This document shows positions 1 through 11,000 of a stretch of DNA of 64,000 nucleotides, one piece after another; within the stretch, counting starts at the first letter, position 1, and every line of letters begins with the position of its first letter. A model generated the notes under the pieces. The model did not search any database. It saw nothing but the letters and a program-made list of their open reading frames with translations, and was not told the origin of the DNA. The stretch spans positions 3,274,501-3,338,500 of the forward strand of contig VCAZ01000005.1 of the NCBI GenBank assembly GCA_005784505.1, read 5' to 3'. The DNA comes from Bagarius yarrelli (Eukaryota; Chordata; Actinopteri; Siluriformes; Sisoridae). Both the position numbers and the translations under genes were made by a program.

Positions 1-54
1 CATTCATTTTCTTAACTGTTCGTGGACGTCACATTTCTGTCTTCTCCTCCTCAG

Positions 55-2861
55 GACAGTCACAGTATCGTTTTCTTGTGTGATCTGCATATTCATTTTC
101 CAATGAGCATCCTGGAGAGCATCAGAAAGCACTGTGTGGAGGGCAGACTGGCCTTTGCCCCCATCGTCATGAGGCTGGACTGCGGGAGCTCACCGCTGGA
201 GCCAGAAGGTACCTTTGCAGTTGTGTAGTTGTAAATTATAATGTTTGCTCAGAAAAGAAATAAGTGCAGAAAGAAAGCAGAAACAGATTTGGATGAGGTT
301 TCGGTTTAACTGTTGCTTTAACACATAGCTGAATTTTAAACCAGCAAGTTACTAGTCTCATTATACAATTTGTGTATGATTGTGATAGTTTTCTTGGTCA
401 CCATTTACTTCATTCATTCACTCATTCATTCATTCATTTATTTGCCAACCATTATTCTAATTATTACTTTATTATTTGCATATTTTATAACTCACTTTAT
501 TTTATTCTAGTCTAGTGGTTAAGGTGTTGGTCTGTTATTCGGAAGACCGGGCTTTGATTCCCAGTACCGCCAAGTTACCACTGCACTTAACCCCTAATTG
601 CTCAGTTGTATAAATAAAAATAAAATGTAAATCGCTTTGACTAAATGTTAATGTCAATTTTATTTACACTCTATTTTTCTTTTTACTTTAAATTTACTTT
701 ATTTTTAAATTTATGTAAAAAATGTCAAAAAACTGTAACAGATTTTTTTTTACTACATTATATTAAACATATGTAGTTTAGTGTGTATGTGACTAATAAA
801 GAACCTTGAACCTAAAGTAACATTAGGTATGTGGTTAGAGTTGAAATTCCTAAGCAGGTTTGTTTTTCTTCCCTGTTTTTGCAGGTTACTGGGAGGTCAA
901 TGGCTTCGGATTGTTTGGAATATATAAATCAGATTTTGATAAGATAGGTGGAATGAACACTGAGGAATTTAAGGACCGTTGGGGAGGAGAGGACTGGGAG
1001 TTCTTGGACAGGTATGGAACATTCTCTCTACCAATCTTTTATTCCTTAACATTAACAAGATCAATCATTGTAGGAATTTTTTTTTTTTTTAATCTGAGTA
1101 TTTCTTACCGTTATCTCGAACTCTGTCTCTAATTGGTCTTCTTGTTAGTCCAGTGGTTCATTCAGTACTGACTAAAGTATTATTTATTTCTGACTTAAGT
1201 ATTATTGAATAAATTTATAACTCATTTCAAATGATGCTTGTTTAAGCTGCCAATGTTATTGTTCTTATTGTACTATATAAGGTATGTCCAATGACGGAAT
1301 CTTTAGACTGAGCCCACCCTGACCTCCCTGTGGCCCTAAAGCATCCTACCTAACCTGAGAGAGAGAGAGAAAAAGAGAAAGAAATTAATACAATTTAACA
1401 CTGAAGCCTTTGGGATTTATTTTAGTTACCTACAGCCGGTGCATTTTATAAGCATAGGCACTAGTCTGTGTAAACTGTGTATCTCACATAGTTAATTTAG
1501 CAGTCATTTACACAAATGCGTGCCATCACACCATAATACTGTACTGGTCTGACAGATTTTGCTGCTGGAAAGAAAATGTTTAATTTCATGCACGTGATGT
1601 GGTACATTCGCATTTAGCGATAATCAATTTATTTCATTCTCACTTTTGTCAAGCACAAAGTCACAGGACACACAGTCCTTAAAGTGGTTGGCAGACAGTA
1701 ATTAAGACAGACAGATCGGGAAATTTAACTTGACTGTATTTAGCTGACATTAAACAGAGGAAAGAACACACAATTACCTGATTGCTTTTTGCAGTTCACT
1801 CACATTTATTTTTTTCTCTTTTTGTAATCGAAGCTGTGGGCAGCGTTGAAATGGCCTCACACCCGGGCTCGCCCCCAACCAGTGTCTTTAGCTAAACAGT
1901 AAACGGTGATCATTAAGCTTTAAAGTAGCAAATACTGTTTAAGAGAAATATGTCAAAATCATTCATATGTACCAAAATTCCTGCTGCCACCAGGTGACAC
2001 TATGACTATAACTGAATATTGATTGGCATGTAGGTGTCATTTGGAGTTCACATATGCACTTCTACTTAGATGCTAACTGCATTTTATTGGCTCTGTACAT
2101 GTACTTTGCACAATGACAATGAAGTTGAGTCTAATATATAATAATAATAATAATGTATGGCAGATACACACATTGTGATGTAGATGCTCAAACAATAAAT
2201 TGTGCAGCCCTGGTAGGAACATTGTTTTCATTACTTTCTGGAAATACCTCATAATTTGAATATTAATATATTAATTATTAATATGTACAATTTAATTAAA
2301 AATTTTAATTCTCTTTTAATGCGTCCTGTAAACTCGCTTAATGTCATATTAAAATGGTTGGCATGTTTTCCTCTCATCCTCAGGGTTGGGGTTTGATTTC
2401 TGTCTTCTACAGTGTGTGCAGAGTTTGCTTGTTCTCCCTGTGCTTTAGATTTCGGAGAATTACTAAATGGATGTTACTATTGCTTTGTCACTTCTGGTTC
2501 TATCACTGTTGCATTCAGCAACTTAAAAATGATCCATAAGGTGGCGCTGTGTAGCACTGCTCATATCCTGTTGTGTACCATATTCAGAAGTGTATCCCTT
2601 TCTCATAAAATGTACATGATAAGGAAGATCTTCTTAAATTGTCTGGTTTGTTGAAAACTGTAATCTACTACAAAATATATATGTCCTCTCTCTCTCTCTG
2701 TCTCTCTCCCTCTCTGTCTCTATCTGTGTTTGCTTTTTATTCCAAGGGTTCTGCAGAATGGTTTGGAGGTTGAGCGACTGAGACTTCGGAACTTTTACCA
2801 CTACTACCACTCCAAACGGGGCATGTGGAATACTCCTATAAAGAAACCGAGTCATGGCTAG
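55..2861 (+). CDS. b4galnt4: beta-1,4-N-acetylgalactosaminyltransferase, C-terminal exons (partial)
   Basis: Three coding exons are visible: 55-208, 885-1011 and 2747-2861 (stop TAG 2859-2861). They join in phase to 131 codons plus stop, with AG acceptors and GT donors throughout. The product is the C-terminal end of the Golgi type II enzyme that adds GalNAc in beta-1,4 linkage to GlcNAc, making LacdiNAc. Family hallmarks are FLCDLHIHFP, GYWEVNGFGL-like and the WGGEDWEFLDR block, which corresponds to the donor/acceptor-binding GGED motif of the chondroitin-GalNAcT/beta4-GT fold, followed by the conserved tail NFYHYYHSKRGMW. The family protein is about 1000 residues, so roughly 870 residues lie left of the window. 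B4GALNT3 and B4GALNT4 are very alike here; b4galnt4 is chosen because abtb2 and brsk2 are neighbours, as expected for the human chromosome 11 block. Frame of the first exon is inferred from the protein match. Confidence 0.88.
511..640 (+). repeat. tRNA-derived SINE-like copy
   Basis: Lies in the b4galnt4 intron 209-884. The head (CTAGTGGTTAAGGTGTTGG) and a B-box-like TTTGATTCCCAG resemble a tRNA. A body with 'aacccctaattgctcagttg' and a tail related to 'gtaaatcgctttg' follow. At least ten diverged relatives occur in this window in both orientations (near 4740, 6720, 12850, 14910, 19480, 35900, 49800, 57670 and 60170), which supports an interspersed family. No other structure is visible in this intron. 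Confidence 0.6.
1012..2746 (+). other. b4galnt4 penultimate intron
   Basis: Intron between the GGED-motif exon and the last coding exon. It is AT-rich, with a short GA tract near 1359-1382, an ATA run near 2140-2155 and a CT-rich tract at 2683-2728 that doubles as the polypyrimidine region upstream of the acceptor at 2745-2746. No gene or recognisable element was seen otherwise. Confidence 0.6.
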
Positions 2862-3620
2862 CCAGCTGGGACGCTGTGGTCGCCTGAGTTGAATCAGATG
2901 GAGCAGGTTTGAGCGCTTTGAGCGTTCCAGAAGCTGCTTCAAGTGCGCCAAAGCACAGCCTATCAGCCTTAAACACACTTGGTCGGCTTGACACAGATGT
3001 CATATGGTGGAAGTGGAACTGCAGTGGAAAGAAAGGATTCAGAATTCCTGAAAATAACTATTCAATGTGGCAAACATACAGTAGAAGCACATAACAGAAC
3101 TTACTTAAGGTCTGGACATTATGAAGTTTATTTGATTTTGATGGTGTGAAAGTGCTCAGGTAATATAATGCTTATATAATGTTTTCATTAGTAGGCTAGT
3201 GTGTTCGATTTTATTTAAAAAATATGGTGCTTACTAACAGACACTATACTTAATGGTGTCGGCAAAAATGGTGTCACATTTACTATATATTCCCCATATT
3301 TCTCTCTCTCTCTTTTTTTTTTTCTTTTCTCCATTACTTCTTAAAATAACTGGTTCATTCCAGCACACTGATAAAAGTTTGTATCTGCAGAAAGGTGCCA
3401 AACTTCTAAGCTGATGCCCTTATATTTAAAAAAAATATTCATATTTTACTTTGAAAAGACAAACAGTAAAAATAAAATAAAAAACATAGTGGTCACTGAT
3501 GCCATGTTTAACAGATAATTTCTGTGAAATTGTTTTGTAGAGTATGTCAAGGATGTTAATGTATTTCCTATTGTTTTATTTTCTTGCTTTCAAGAATAAA
3601 TAACTGGAGTAACTGGATTT
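2862..3620 (+). other. b4galnt4: b4galnt4 3' UTR with candidate polyadenylation signal
   Basis: Sequence after the TAG stop is AT-rich and has no convincing ORF. A canonical AATAAA lies at 3595-3600, giving a 3' UTR of about 750 nt. A second possible signal is in the A-rich stretch near 3470. The extent is inferred from the signal alone. Confidence 0.45.
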
Positions 3621-3824
3621 TGGTTGTAGTGATACTACATCTTTCCACAAGAGGGCGACTCTGACAATACAAACCTTTTGTTCATTCTTTTATTTAAAAA
3701 AGAAAATCTGGCTTTGTTTATTTAAAACAATATATTATTAAATACAAGCAGATTAGTTACTAGAAAATAAATATGAATTAAAATATGACAGAAAATAAAT
3801 TATTTTAAGTAAAGGTTTTTCTCT

Positions 3825-4130
3825 GTCTCGTCACCAAGATGGTGGAATGAACTTCCCATCAGTGTCAGAACAGAAGAGTCACTAGCTGTCTTTAAGAGAC
3901 AATTAAAAAGACCCACCTCTTCCTTAAATACCCAACACTCGACATTAAAAAAAATAAAAATTAAACAAAAATGAAAAATCCATGCTGCTCTTTCTACAGT
4001 TTTTGTGGTTGTTACCCTTTAATATGTGATCTATTGTAGCAGTATTGAGCTGTTCACTGATGTGACCTAAAGCACTTTTTGTATGTCGCTCTGGACAGGA
4101 GCGTCTGCTAAATGCTGTAAATATAACTAT
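3825..4130 (+). repeat. fragment of a teleost interspersed repeat (LINE 3'-end-like)
   Basis: The segment beginning 'ctgtctcgtcaccaagatgg' and continuing 'ggtggaatgaacttcccatc' plus 'ctgtctttaagagacaatt' is a phrase common in teleost interspersed repeats. It is followed at 4085-4130 by a tail 'gtcgctctggacaggagcg', also seen at the ends of the SINE copies here. It may be the 3' end of a non-LTR element that shares its tail with the SINE. Family assignment is from memory of teleost repeats, not a search. Confidence 0.45.
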
Positions 4131-4734
4131 GTATATAGTGTCTTTTACCTTGAAAGGCATATGCAGTATACAGTTTACAGGGGACCCCCTGAATGCTTTA
4201 CTATATTTACATATTGTTAAAAAAAATACATATATTTTACACATAAAGAGATTGGCAGTGCTGAAAAGTAACTAATTACAATACTATTTGTTACAGTACT
4301 TGAGTAGATATTTCTTTTTTTTTTTGCTTTTTATAGTATAATTACAAAAATTAGCAGCCAACAATACACATTACTAAAAATACCACAGAAAAAAAAACAA
4401 CTATACTAAATATTATGCATTTTGAAAGACGAATAAATAAAATAAGACCTTAAAAAAAAAAAAAAAAAAAAAAGTACATTAGTACACAACTGTAGACAAA
4501 ACTGACTGTGTTTATGGTGACATTTTGACAAACTTGCATGTATTTATGGTCTGTTCAAGGACAGGCAGTTAGCAAATTTTAGCGCTATGAAAGAATATAA
4601 GGTTGGGCCTCCCTACCCCACCCATTCTGCACTGGGGCCGATAAAATGCTTGGGGCCTTTGTCCTATAACCTTTCCAACCTTCGCAGCACCACTGTGTTT
4701 AAGTAGAAAATATGTAAGACAAATCAATTCAGAA

Positions 4735-4905
4735 TTTGGCAGGGAAGTGGTGGCCGTAGACTGGAGTTCGATTCCCAGCACCACCAAGCCAACACAGTTG
4801 GGCCCCTGAGCAAGGCCCGTAACCCCAAATTGCCCGATTGTATAAAGAGAGAGAGAAATGTAATTTGCTCTGGATAAGGGCATCTGCCAAATGCTGTAAA
4901 TGTAA
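4735..4905 (+). repeat. tRNA-derived SINE-like copy
   Basis: Contains the B-box-like GGAGTTCGATTCCCAGC, then 'ggcccctgagcaaggccc', a short GA run and the tail 'ctctggataagggcatctgc' ending in 'aaatgctgtaaatgta'. This is the fullest plus-strand copy of the family in the b4galnt4-abtb2 interval. The rest of 3620-5400 is AT-rich intergenic DNA with poly-A runs (for example 4452-4473) and no gene seen. Confidence 0.65.
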
Positions 4906-5399
4906 AATTGCCCACAATGATTGGTAGCTCTCCGCATGTGCAGCACAGACAACACCTCAGAAGTACTTCCTGCACGTAAATGGTTTAAAATCACATTTTA
5001 CACACTGAAGTACTTTGTAATACAATTTAAGTCGTTTTTTTAACAAAATATTCATATACTCTTACTTAAGCTAGATTGTTTTTCATTACTTCTACGTGTT
5101 CTCAAGTGAATTGTTTCATTCCTAGCAATAATTTTACTTAAGTAGAATTTTTTAGTTTTATTTCTATCACTGAAGAGAAGGAAAGAATGGTGTGCATGTA
5201 ATTCAGTACAGTGTGTGCGTAATACTGAGTTTTAGATTTAAATCTACTCTACCTGCACCTTTTAAAGAAAGATGGAAAAGATACACACTTGTAAATCCCC
5301 CTGCAACGACAAGGCAGTGTGCTTTGTTTAATACTACAGTATGTCCCTGTCCTATGAATTAAAATGAATGGTTATGTAAATATATGCCTTTTGTGACGC

Positions 5400-5675
5400 A
5401 ACGATTGGTTAGTCACCAGGCTTCTTTGGATCTGATTGGTTGAGAGAAAGGATTTTGCTGATTGGCTGACAGAAGACCCTCAGCTGACTTCTAAACAGCA
5501 AAGTTTTTAGCTGTTGCTTCAGTACGACTTTTCCAAAAGCACTCCAGCGGTCAGCGCGTGCGCACAGCTGTAGCAGGGGCAGCGGATGGATACATGTTAA
5601 GTCTGGCGTTGATGCGCAAGCAGTACTGCTGATTCAGGGGGAAAAAGGGAACATCTTTCCATTAGCTGTACCGGA
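5400..5675 (+). promoter_or_regulatory. abtb2: abtb2 promoter region and 5' UTR with a CCAAT-box array
   Basis: Base composition shifts here from AT-rich to CpG-containing, continuing into exon 1. Three inverted CCAAT boxes (ATTGG) lie at 5404-5408, 5435-5439 and 5461-5465, spaced 31 and 26 nt, a layout typical of NF-Y-driven promoters. A palindromic GCGCGTGCGCAC at 5554-5565 resembles an NRF1 site, and CAGCTG E-boxes occur at about 5481 and 5565. No TATA box is obvious. The start codon context has G at -3 and G at +4. The transcription start is not determinable; it probably lies between 5480 and 5640. Confidence 0.6.
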
Positions 5676-6528
5676 ATGGCCGCTTTAAGCAGTGTTAACC
5701 TAAAGACTCTGGAGGATTTGACGTTAGATTCGGGATACGGAGCGGGAGACTCCTATCACTCGCTCAGTCTCTCATCCTCTAAATCCAACTCTCAGTTTAC
5801 CTCCGCTGTTTACCGGGCAAACCGGTGCCACCGCTCCGCTTCTACTAACAGTCGCAACGACAGCTGGGACTCGGTGAACACGGTACCGGAAGACCCGGAG
5901 GACATCTTCTTTAGATGCCCGCGATTGCCGGACCTTGAAGAATTCCCCTGGACAGAAGATGAGGTTGATAGCGTGCTGCGTAAAGTCTCAGGAGAGCGCG
6001 AGCCTTCGCCTTTTACGCGCGACATGGTAGGCGCTGTGTGCAAATTGCTGCGCCGGCCGCTATTGCGCGTTGCGCGCGAGGCGCAGAGACTAAGCGTGCT
6101 GCGCTGCAGGTGCACGCGCTACGAGGTGCAAAGCGCCGCGCGGCTCGTGCTCAGCTGGCCACTCGCTAACGCCTGCGTCTCAGCCGCAGCACGCGCCATG
6201 TCCCTGTACAGCATGAGTACAGGAGAACTTCTGCGCAGGGGCAAGTCGTCGCGCTGCGGTCTCATCCTGTCCGTGGGACGGTTCTTCCGCTGGATGGTGG
6301 ACACTCGGGTGTCTGTGCGCGTCCACGAGCACGCAGCCATTTGCCTAGCCTCTTGCATGGAGACTCTGATGGAGGAGGTCGGTGCCAGAGTGCTGACAGC
6401 TTGTGAGGCGAGTAGTTTTGGGTGTCCAGTGCCCGCAGACGCCCTGGAAGCAGCAATGAATAGCGACCCTGAGCTCTACGGGCTCCTGCAGAGTTATGAG
6501 CATCTAATCTGCGGGAAAAACGCCAACG
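5676..6528 (+). CDS. abtb2: abtb2 exon 1: N-terminal serine-rich and helical region
   Basis: Encodes residues 1-284 plus one base of the next codon. Markers are LTLDSGYGAGDSYHSLSLSS at about 16-35, NSRNDSWDSVNTV, then CPRLPDLEEFPWTEDEV and the run SVGRFFRWMVDTRVSVRVHE, which matches the conserved region of ABTB2/BTBD11 proposed to have a histone-like fold. The exon is GC- and CpG-rich, unlike the rest of the locus, as expected at a CpG-island first exon. The reading continues past the donor GT at 6529-6530 to a stop at 6552, but homology leaves the frame at the donor (ICGKNANG). Confidence 0.95.
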
Positions 6529-7941
6529 GTGAGGCCAACATGCGCAATAAATAACACGATGTAACGTTTCATTTTTATGGTTTGCCTGCATTGAGTTTGT
6601 AATTTGGTGTTGCTTAACACATGACATTTATGCGTAGTAGTGCACGCAAATACAAACCCTAAAGTCTTCTTGTGTATCAGGAATGTTTAACTTTACTTGT
6701 TTGATTTCGAGCAGTTTACCGTTACAGCATTTGGCAGACTCTCACTTACATTATCTCTTTTCTATACAATTGAGCAATTGTGGTTAAGGGCCTTGCTCAG
6801 GGGCCCATCAGTGGTAACTTGGTGGTCCTGGGAATAGAACCCTGATCTTCCAGTTAGCAGTCACAACTCAACTTCTGCTCTTGTTTAGCATTAAAGGTTA
6901 CAGGACAATTTTCTTTTATGTACCAAAGTTTTTCGCATTTAAAACAGGAAAAGTTGACAGGTAAATTATGTGACTAATGAAAAAAGTGAAGTAAACACAG
7001 CGCACACGTTTAATATTATAAAATATAAGATTATGACTACTATTGTAAGGTGGAATAGATGAGTAATAGACTGTGTTATTAGGCGTGTATGATGTTACAC
7101 AAAGTTTTTGACCATTGACTATAGTTTGGTGGAGTTTCGACAGTTTGTTGAACCTTACAGGCAATACCACAACGCAAATATTATCAATGTGACTGATTTA
7201 CATCAAGAAAAGGTAATCACATGCATAATCTCTATTTAATGGTGGTCCTTCCTTGTTCTCTTTCGACTAAATAATGGGATGGAGAGGGATGACACATATT
7301 AAGTCTAGCAACAGATGAGCTCCAGTCAGTAATCTCACATTTAAACATTCACTAAACAGAAAACAAGGACACAAAAGCCCATTGTTTAGTCCTGCACTTT
7401 CAGTGCCAAGCTGTACGGATGGCAGAAAGTGTTGCGTGAAAGAGGCCTGAGTACAGGGAAATGAAAAGCCATCACACTGTTCTTTCTTTGCTCTGGTTTG
7501 AATCAGCATTTGGTCTAGATCTGTTACAGACTGGCCTTAAATCTGCTCTGCATTTTACTGCATAAAAAGAAAATAGGGGAACATACTGTACATGTAGATG
7601 TGTTGCTGCTGTAAAAAAAAAAAAAAAAAAAAAAAGTACTTTTGGTAGTAAATATTTCTACCATCCTGAAGTTATTTCACTTAAACTAATATCAGAAATG
7701 TCTAGGTTTTTTTTGATGGCCCTCTAAGGAAAAAATGCCTAATAAATTACACATACTTGCTCTCAGTGTAATTAAATACACTTAATATAAATTATTAAAA
7801 TTAATCGACAGGTTGGTCTGGCAAAAAAATGTTCCCAGACAGTTACTTCCTCATTTTTAAGATAAACTTAAGATCAATCTTATTTTAAAGCAATAAAGTT
7901 GACACTTATTTTTATTAAACAATATAAATTCTAAAAACAGG

Positions 7942-8019
<78 letters not shown>

Positions 8020-11000
8020 CAAGTGAAATCAGAAGAAGGTAACAGAACACAGGAGAAAGAAATAGGGTTACAAAACGTGGAAATGTGGATGTGCTGCTGC
8101 TGTAAAAAAAAATAGTACTTTAAGCAGTGAATATTTCTACCATACTGAAGTTATTTTACTTAAACAAATGTCTAGGTTCTAGGTGAAAGTAGTTTTGATG
8201 GACCTTTATAGGAAAAAATGGCTTATTAAATTACACATACTTGCTTTCAGTGTAATTAAATACAATTAACATAAATTATTAAAATTAATAGATAGGTCGG
8301 TCTGGCGAAAAATGTTCCCAGACATTCACTTCTTTATTTAAACTTAAGCTTAAGATTATTATTTTAAACCAATAACTTGTTCTTTTGATTGCTTGAAACT
8401 TCTAAAAACAGCAGGAATATATAAAATAGGTGAATACTGAAATACATATCATCTTCCATGCATTTGTCCTTCACACATTGTATTTTCTACCATGCATATG
8501 GACGAACTTACCAATTATTAGTGTGCTTGTGGTTGATTAGTGGCAGCACTGCTTATAGAGAACAGATTGAGACATGCAGGCTCACGGTTGGCACACTCAC
8601 ATTCATACAAAAGCAGCTCTCTCCTACACTGAACAGGCCCACATCTGGAAGTGTTTAAGACCTGTGTGACCTCCTCGACTCCTGTAACAGAATGGCCCCA
8701 TTTTCTAGTATGTAAGATATTCTACAGTCCTGTTCATTCAGTTCATTGAACGACAGTCAATAGCCCCGTCTTTTTTTCGTTGATTTAGTTATTAGAGCAG
8801 TAAATGTTCATTGTAACCAAAGGTAAGGTCGGTAAGGTTCACTGCTCAGTTATAAAATGACATTTCCATTCAGTGTCTGTGCATTAATTTTCCACCCATT
8901 TTTTAAATCTGTAAACTCAGACTTAATCCTGTGCTGGTTTAGCTATTTAATATAGTAGCTTCGTGCTATAAGTCTTTAAGAGCTCGGAGTGCGTACAAAT
9001 TTTTGTTACACAGATTTACAGTATCTGGTTTGGACAAGTCTGTAAAACTTTGATAGGTTTCAGCTGAAACTATATTAAACCCACCCAAAACTGGAAGCAT
9101 GTCAAATATTAATACAAAAAAACAAGGATTTCCCCTCAAAATTGGAGAATTGACCAAGGGTGAGGTTTCACTAAGACATTTTTTAAAACCACTGAAAGCC
9201 AAGATGCGTCTGTTCATCTCATTAGTCAAGTTTCATTTCTTTTCAGCTATGTCCCATTCTAGATAGCAGATTAGTTGCTACAGAGAGACTAGGAAGTCAT
9301 TATGGAGTAAAACGAACAAAAGCAGGGTCTCCACATCTAATCGTCGGAAGAGTTTATTAACAATCGTAACCATGACAAACCACACCAGAAACTCCAGAAG
9401 GGTACAGATGATATCAGAAATGTTGAGTGGAAACCCCCGAGTGAGTAAGTGCGCCCTGCAGCTAGAATCTAGTTGTTTTTGTCTGAACTATGGCTAAAAG
9501 GAAGTTGTGATCCTTGCGATAAACACTGAGCTTGACAGTAATGGCTGACCAGATATTTGCAAATGAGTAGGAAAAATTAGGGGTTACAGGTGAGGTGGCC
9601 TGACTGGCTTAGTGGTGGGAACCAGGGTTACAGTGGTGGGAACCAAAAATTTGTCAGTGTTTTAAGCCTTACAATCATCCCTGTTTAATTATCCTCATAA
9701 AGTGTTCCACTAACACCCCAGCCTTTTTCTTTGAGCTTTAGTACAAACAGTCTAAGGATGAAGTCTATGCATTTAGTATGGATTGCAATTTGAACACCAA
9801 TTTAATTCAAGTGGATAGCACCTATATAATGTGTTTATTAAGCTACAGTGAGTACACATCAGCTACTTAGACTTTGTTTTGCCCAAATGAGACATTACTA
9901 ACTTCGTCATTAAGCTCAGAATTTTGCTAATGCCACCACACAAGGCTTTCTACAATGCCTCGTTTGTACCCTGTACCAGCTGACCTAGACAAATTTTACA
10001 GCCCGATCAGGGTGAGAAAGAAGCAGTTCTCGGTGACAGCTGGTCTTCCTGTCACTGACCTTCATCACCTCTTAACATGGCAGCTTTAAATGCCACCTGG
10101 TCCAGAGAGGTGTGATAAAGCCTAAATATAGTCTTAGGGTCCATAGAAGTGGCACTTCTTTACGTTTATGAACACAGAAATTGGTGACACTTTTATTTTA
10201 ACATGTTCCTCTACACATTTATGCGCTAACTCAGCTGTCGGGTGGATATTTTGCAGTGTCGTGTCAGACTTTTGTAAATTTGAGCTTTTGGAGTTATTTA
10301 TTAAAATATACCTACTTAATTATAAACACATATAAATAACATTTCTCCCAAAGGTCCTGAAACCGTGTCAGAAATGTGTGATCTTTATGCATCAAGTGTT
10401 TAAGACAACAAGAATTTCAAGACACTTTAGGACACCACATTATTTAGGACACTAAATTGTTTCGACACTTTAGGACACAAGTTGTTTAAGACACTTGACC
10501 AGGCAAATACTCATAATTATGATAACTAAAAATAAGTTGTATTATTATTAAATTATAACATAATTGATAATAGATAATTATAATTTATAACTTTGTGACG
10601 CAAGTAAAAGAGTGTATAAAGTCTAAGCCAGTGAATGTATTACAGTTTATTTTTTTATCTATGCTGGAGAACGTAAGCACAACAAATGACCACGTTATTC
10701 ATCATGATAAGTTTTGATGTTCTCTGGAACTGCAAAAAAGACTAATTTCCCCAGTGTAAATATTTTTGTGTCAGAAAAAGGGCTGCAGACTCGTTAATAA
10801 TAAAATGAATATTAACAGTTCATTAAATCCATTCCTAACCCTAAAATAATTCCAAACTTTTGTGACCTTTGACTTTGATACCTCATTACTCCAGTAAAGT
10901 CCAAACCACAGGTGTGTCATAAACACTGCAAGCCACCAACACCTTTCATGCATGCAGTGAATCGCACACACAACACTTTTCTTGAGTACCCATGGGGGAG

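Noticed and set aside
511..640. Possible functional tRNA gene
   Set aside because: Only partial A/B-box similarity, no cloverleaf, and many relatives in the window: a SINE copy.
4569..4994. Overlapping minus-strand frames of 62-141 codons
   Set aside because: They run across a SINE copy and have no protein homology.
5810..6627. Antisense frames over abtb2 exon 1 (79-121 codons)
   Set aside because: Shadows of a GC-rich coding exon; no homology.
7946..8015. Possible CRISPR-like or origin-like repeat array
   Set aside because: Plain (AT)n microsatellite in a vertebrate intron; no spacers or unit structure.
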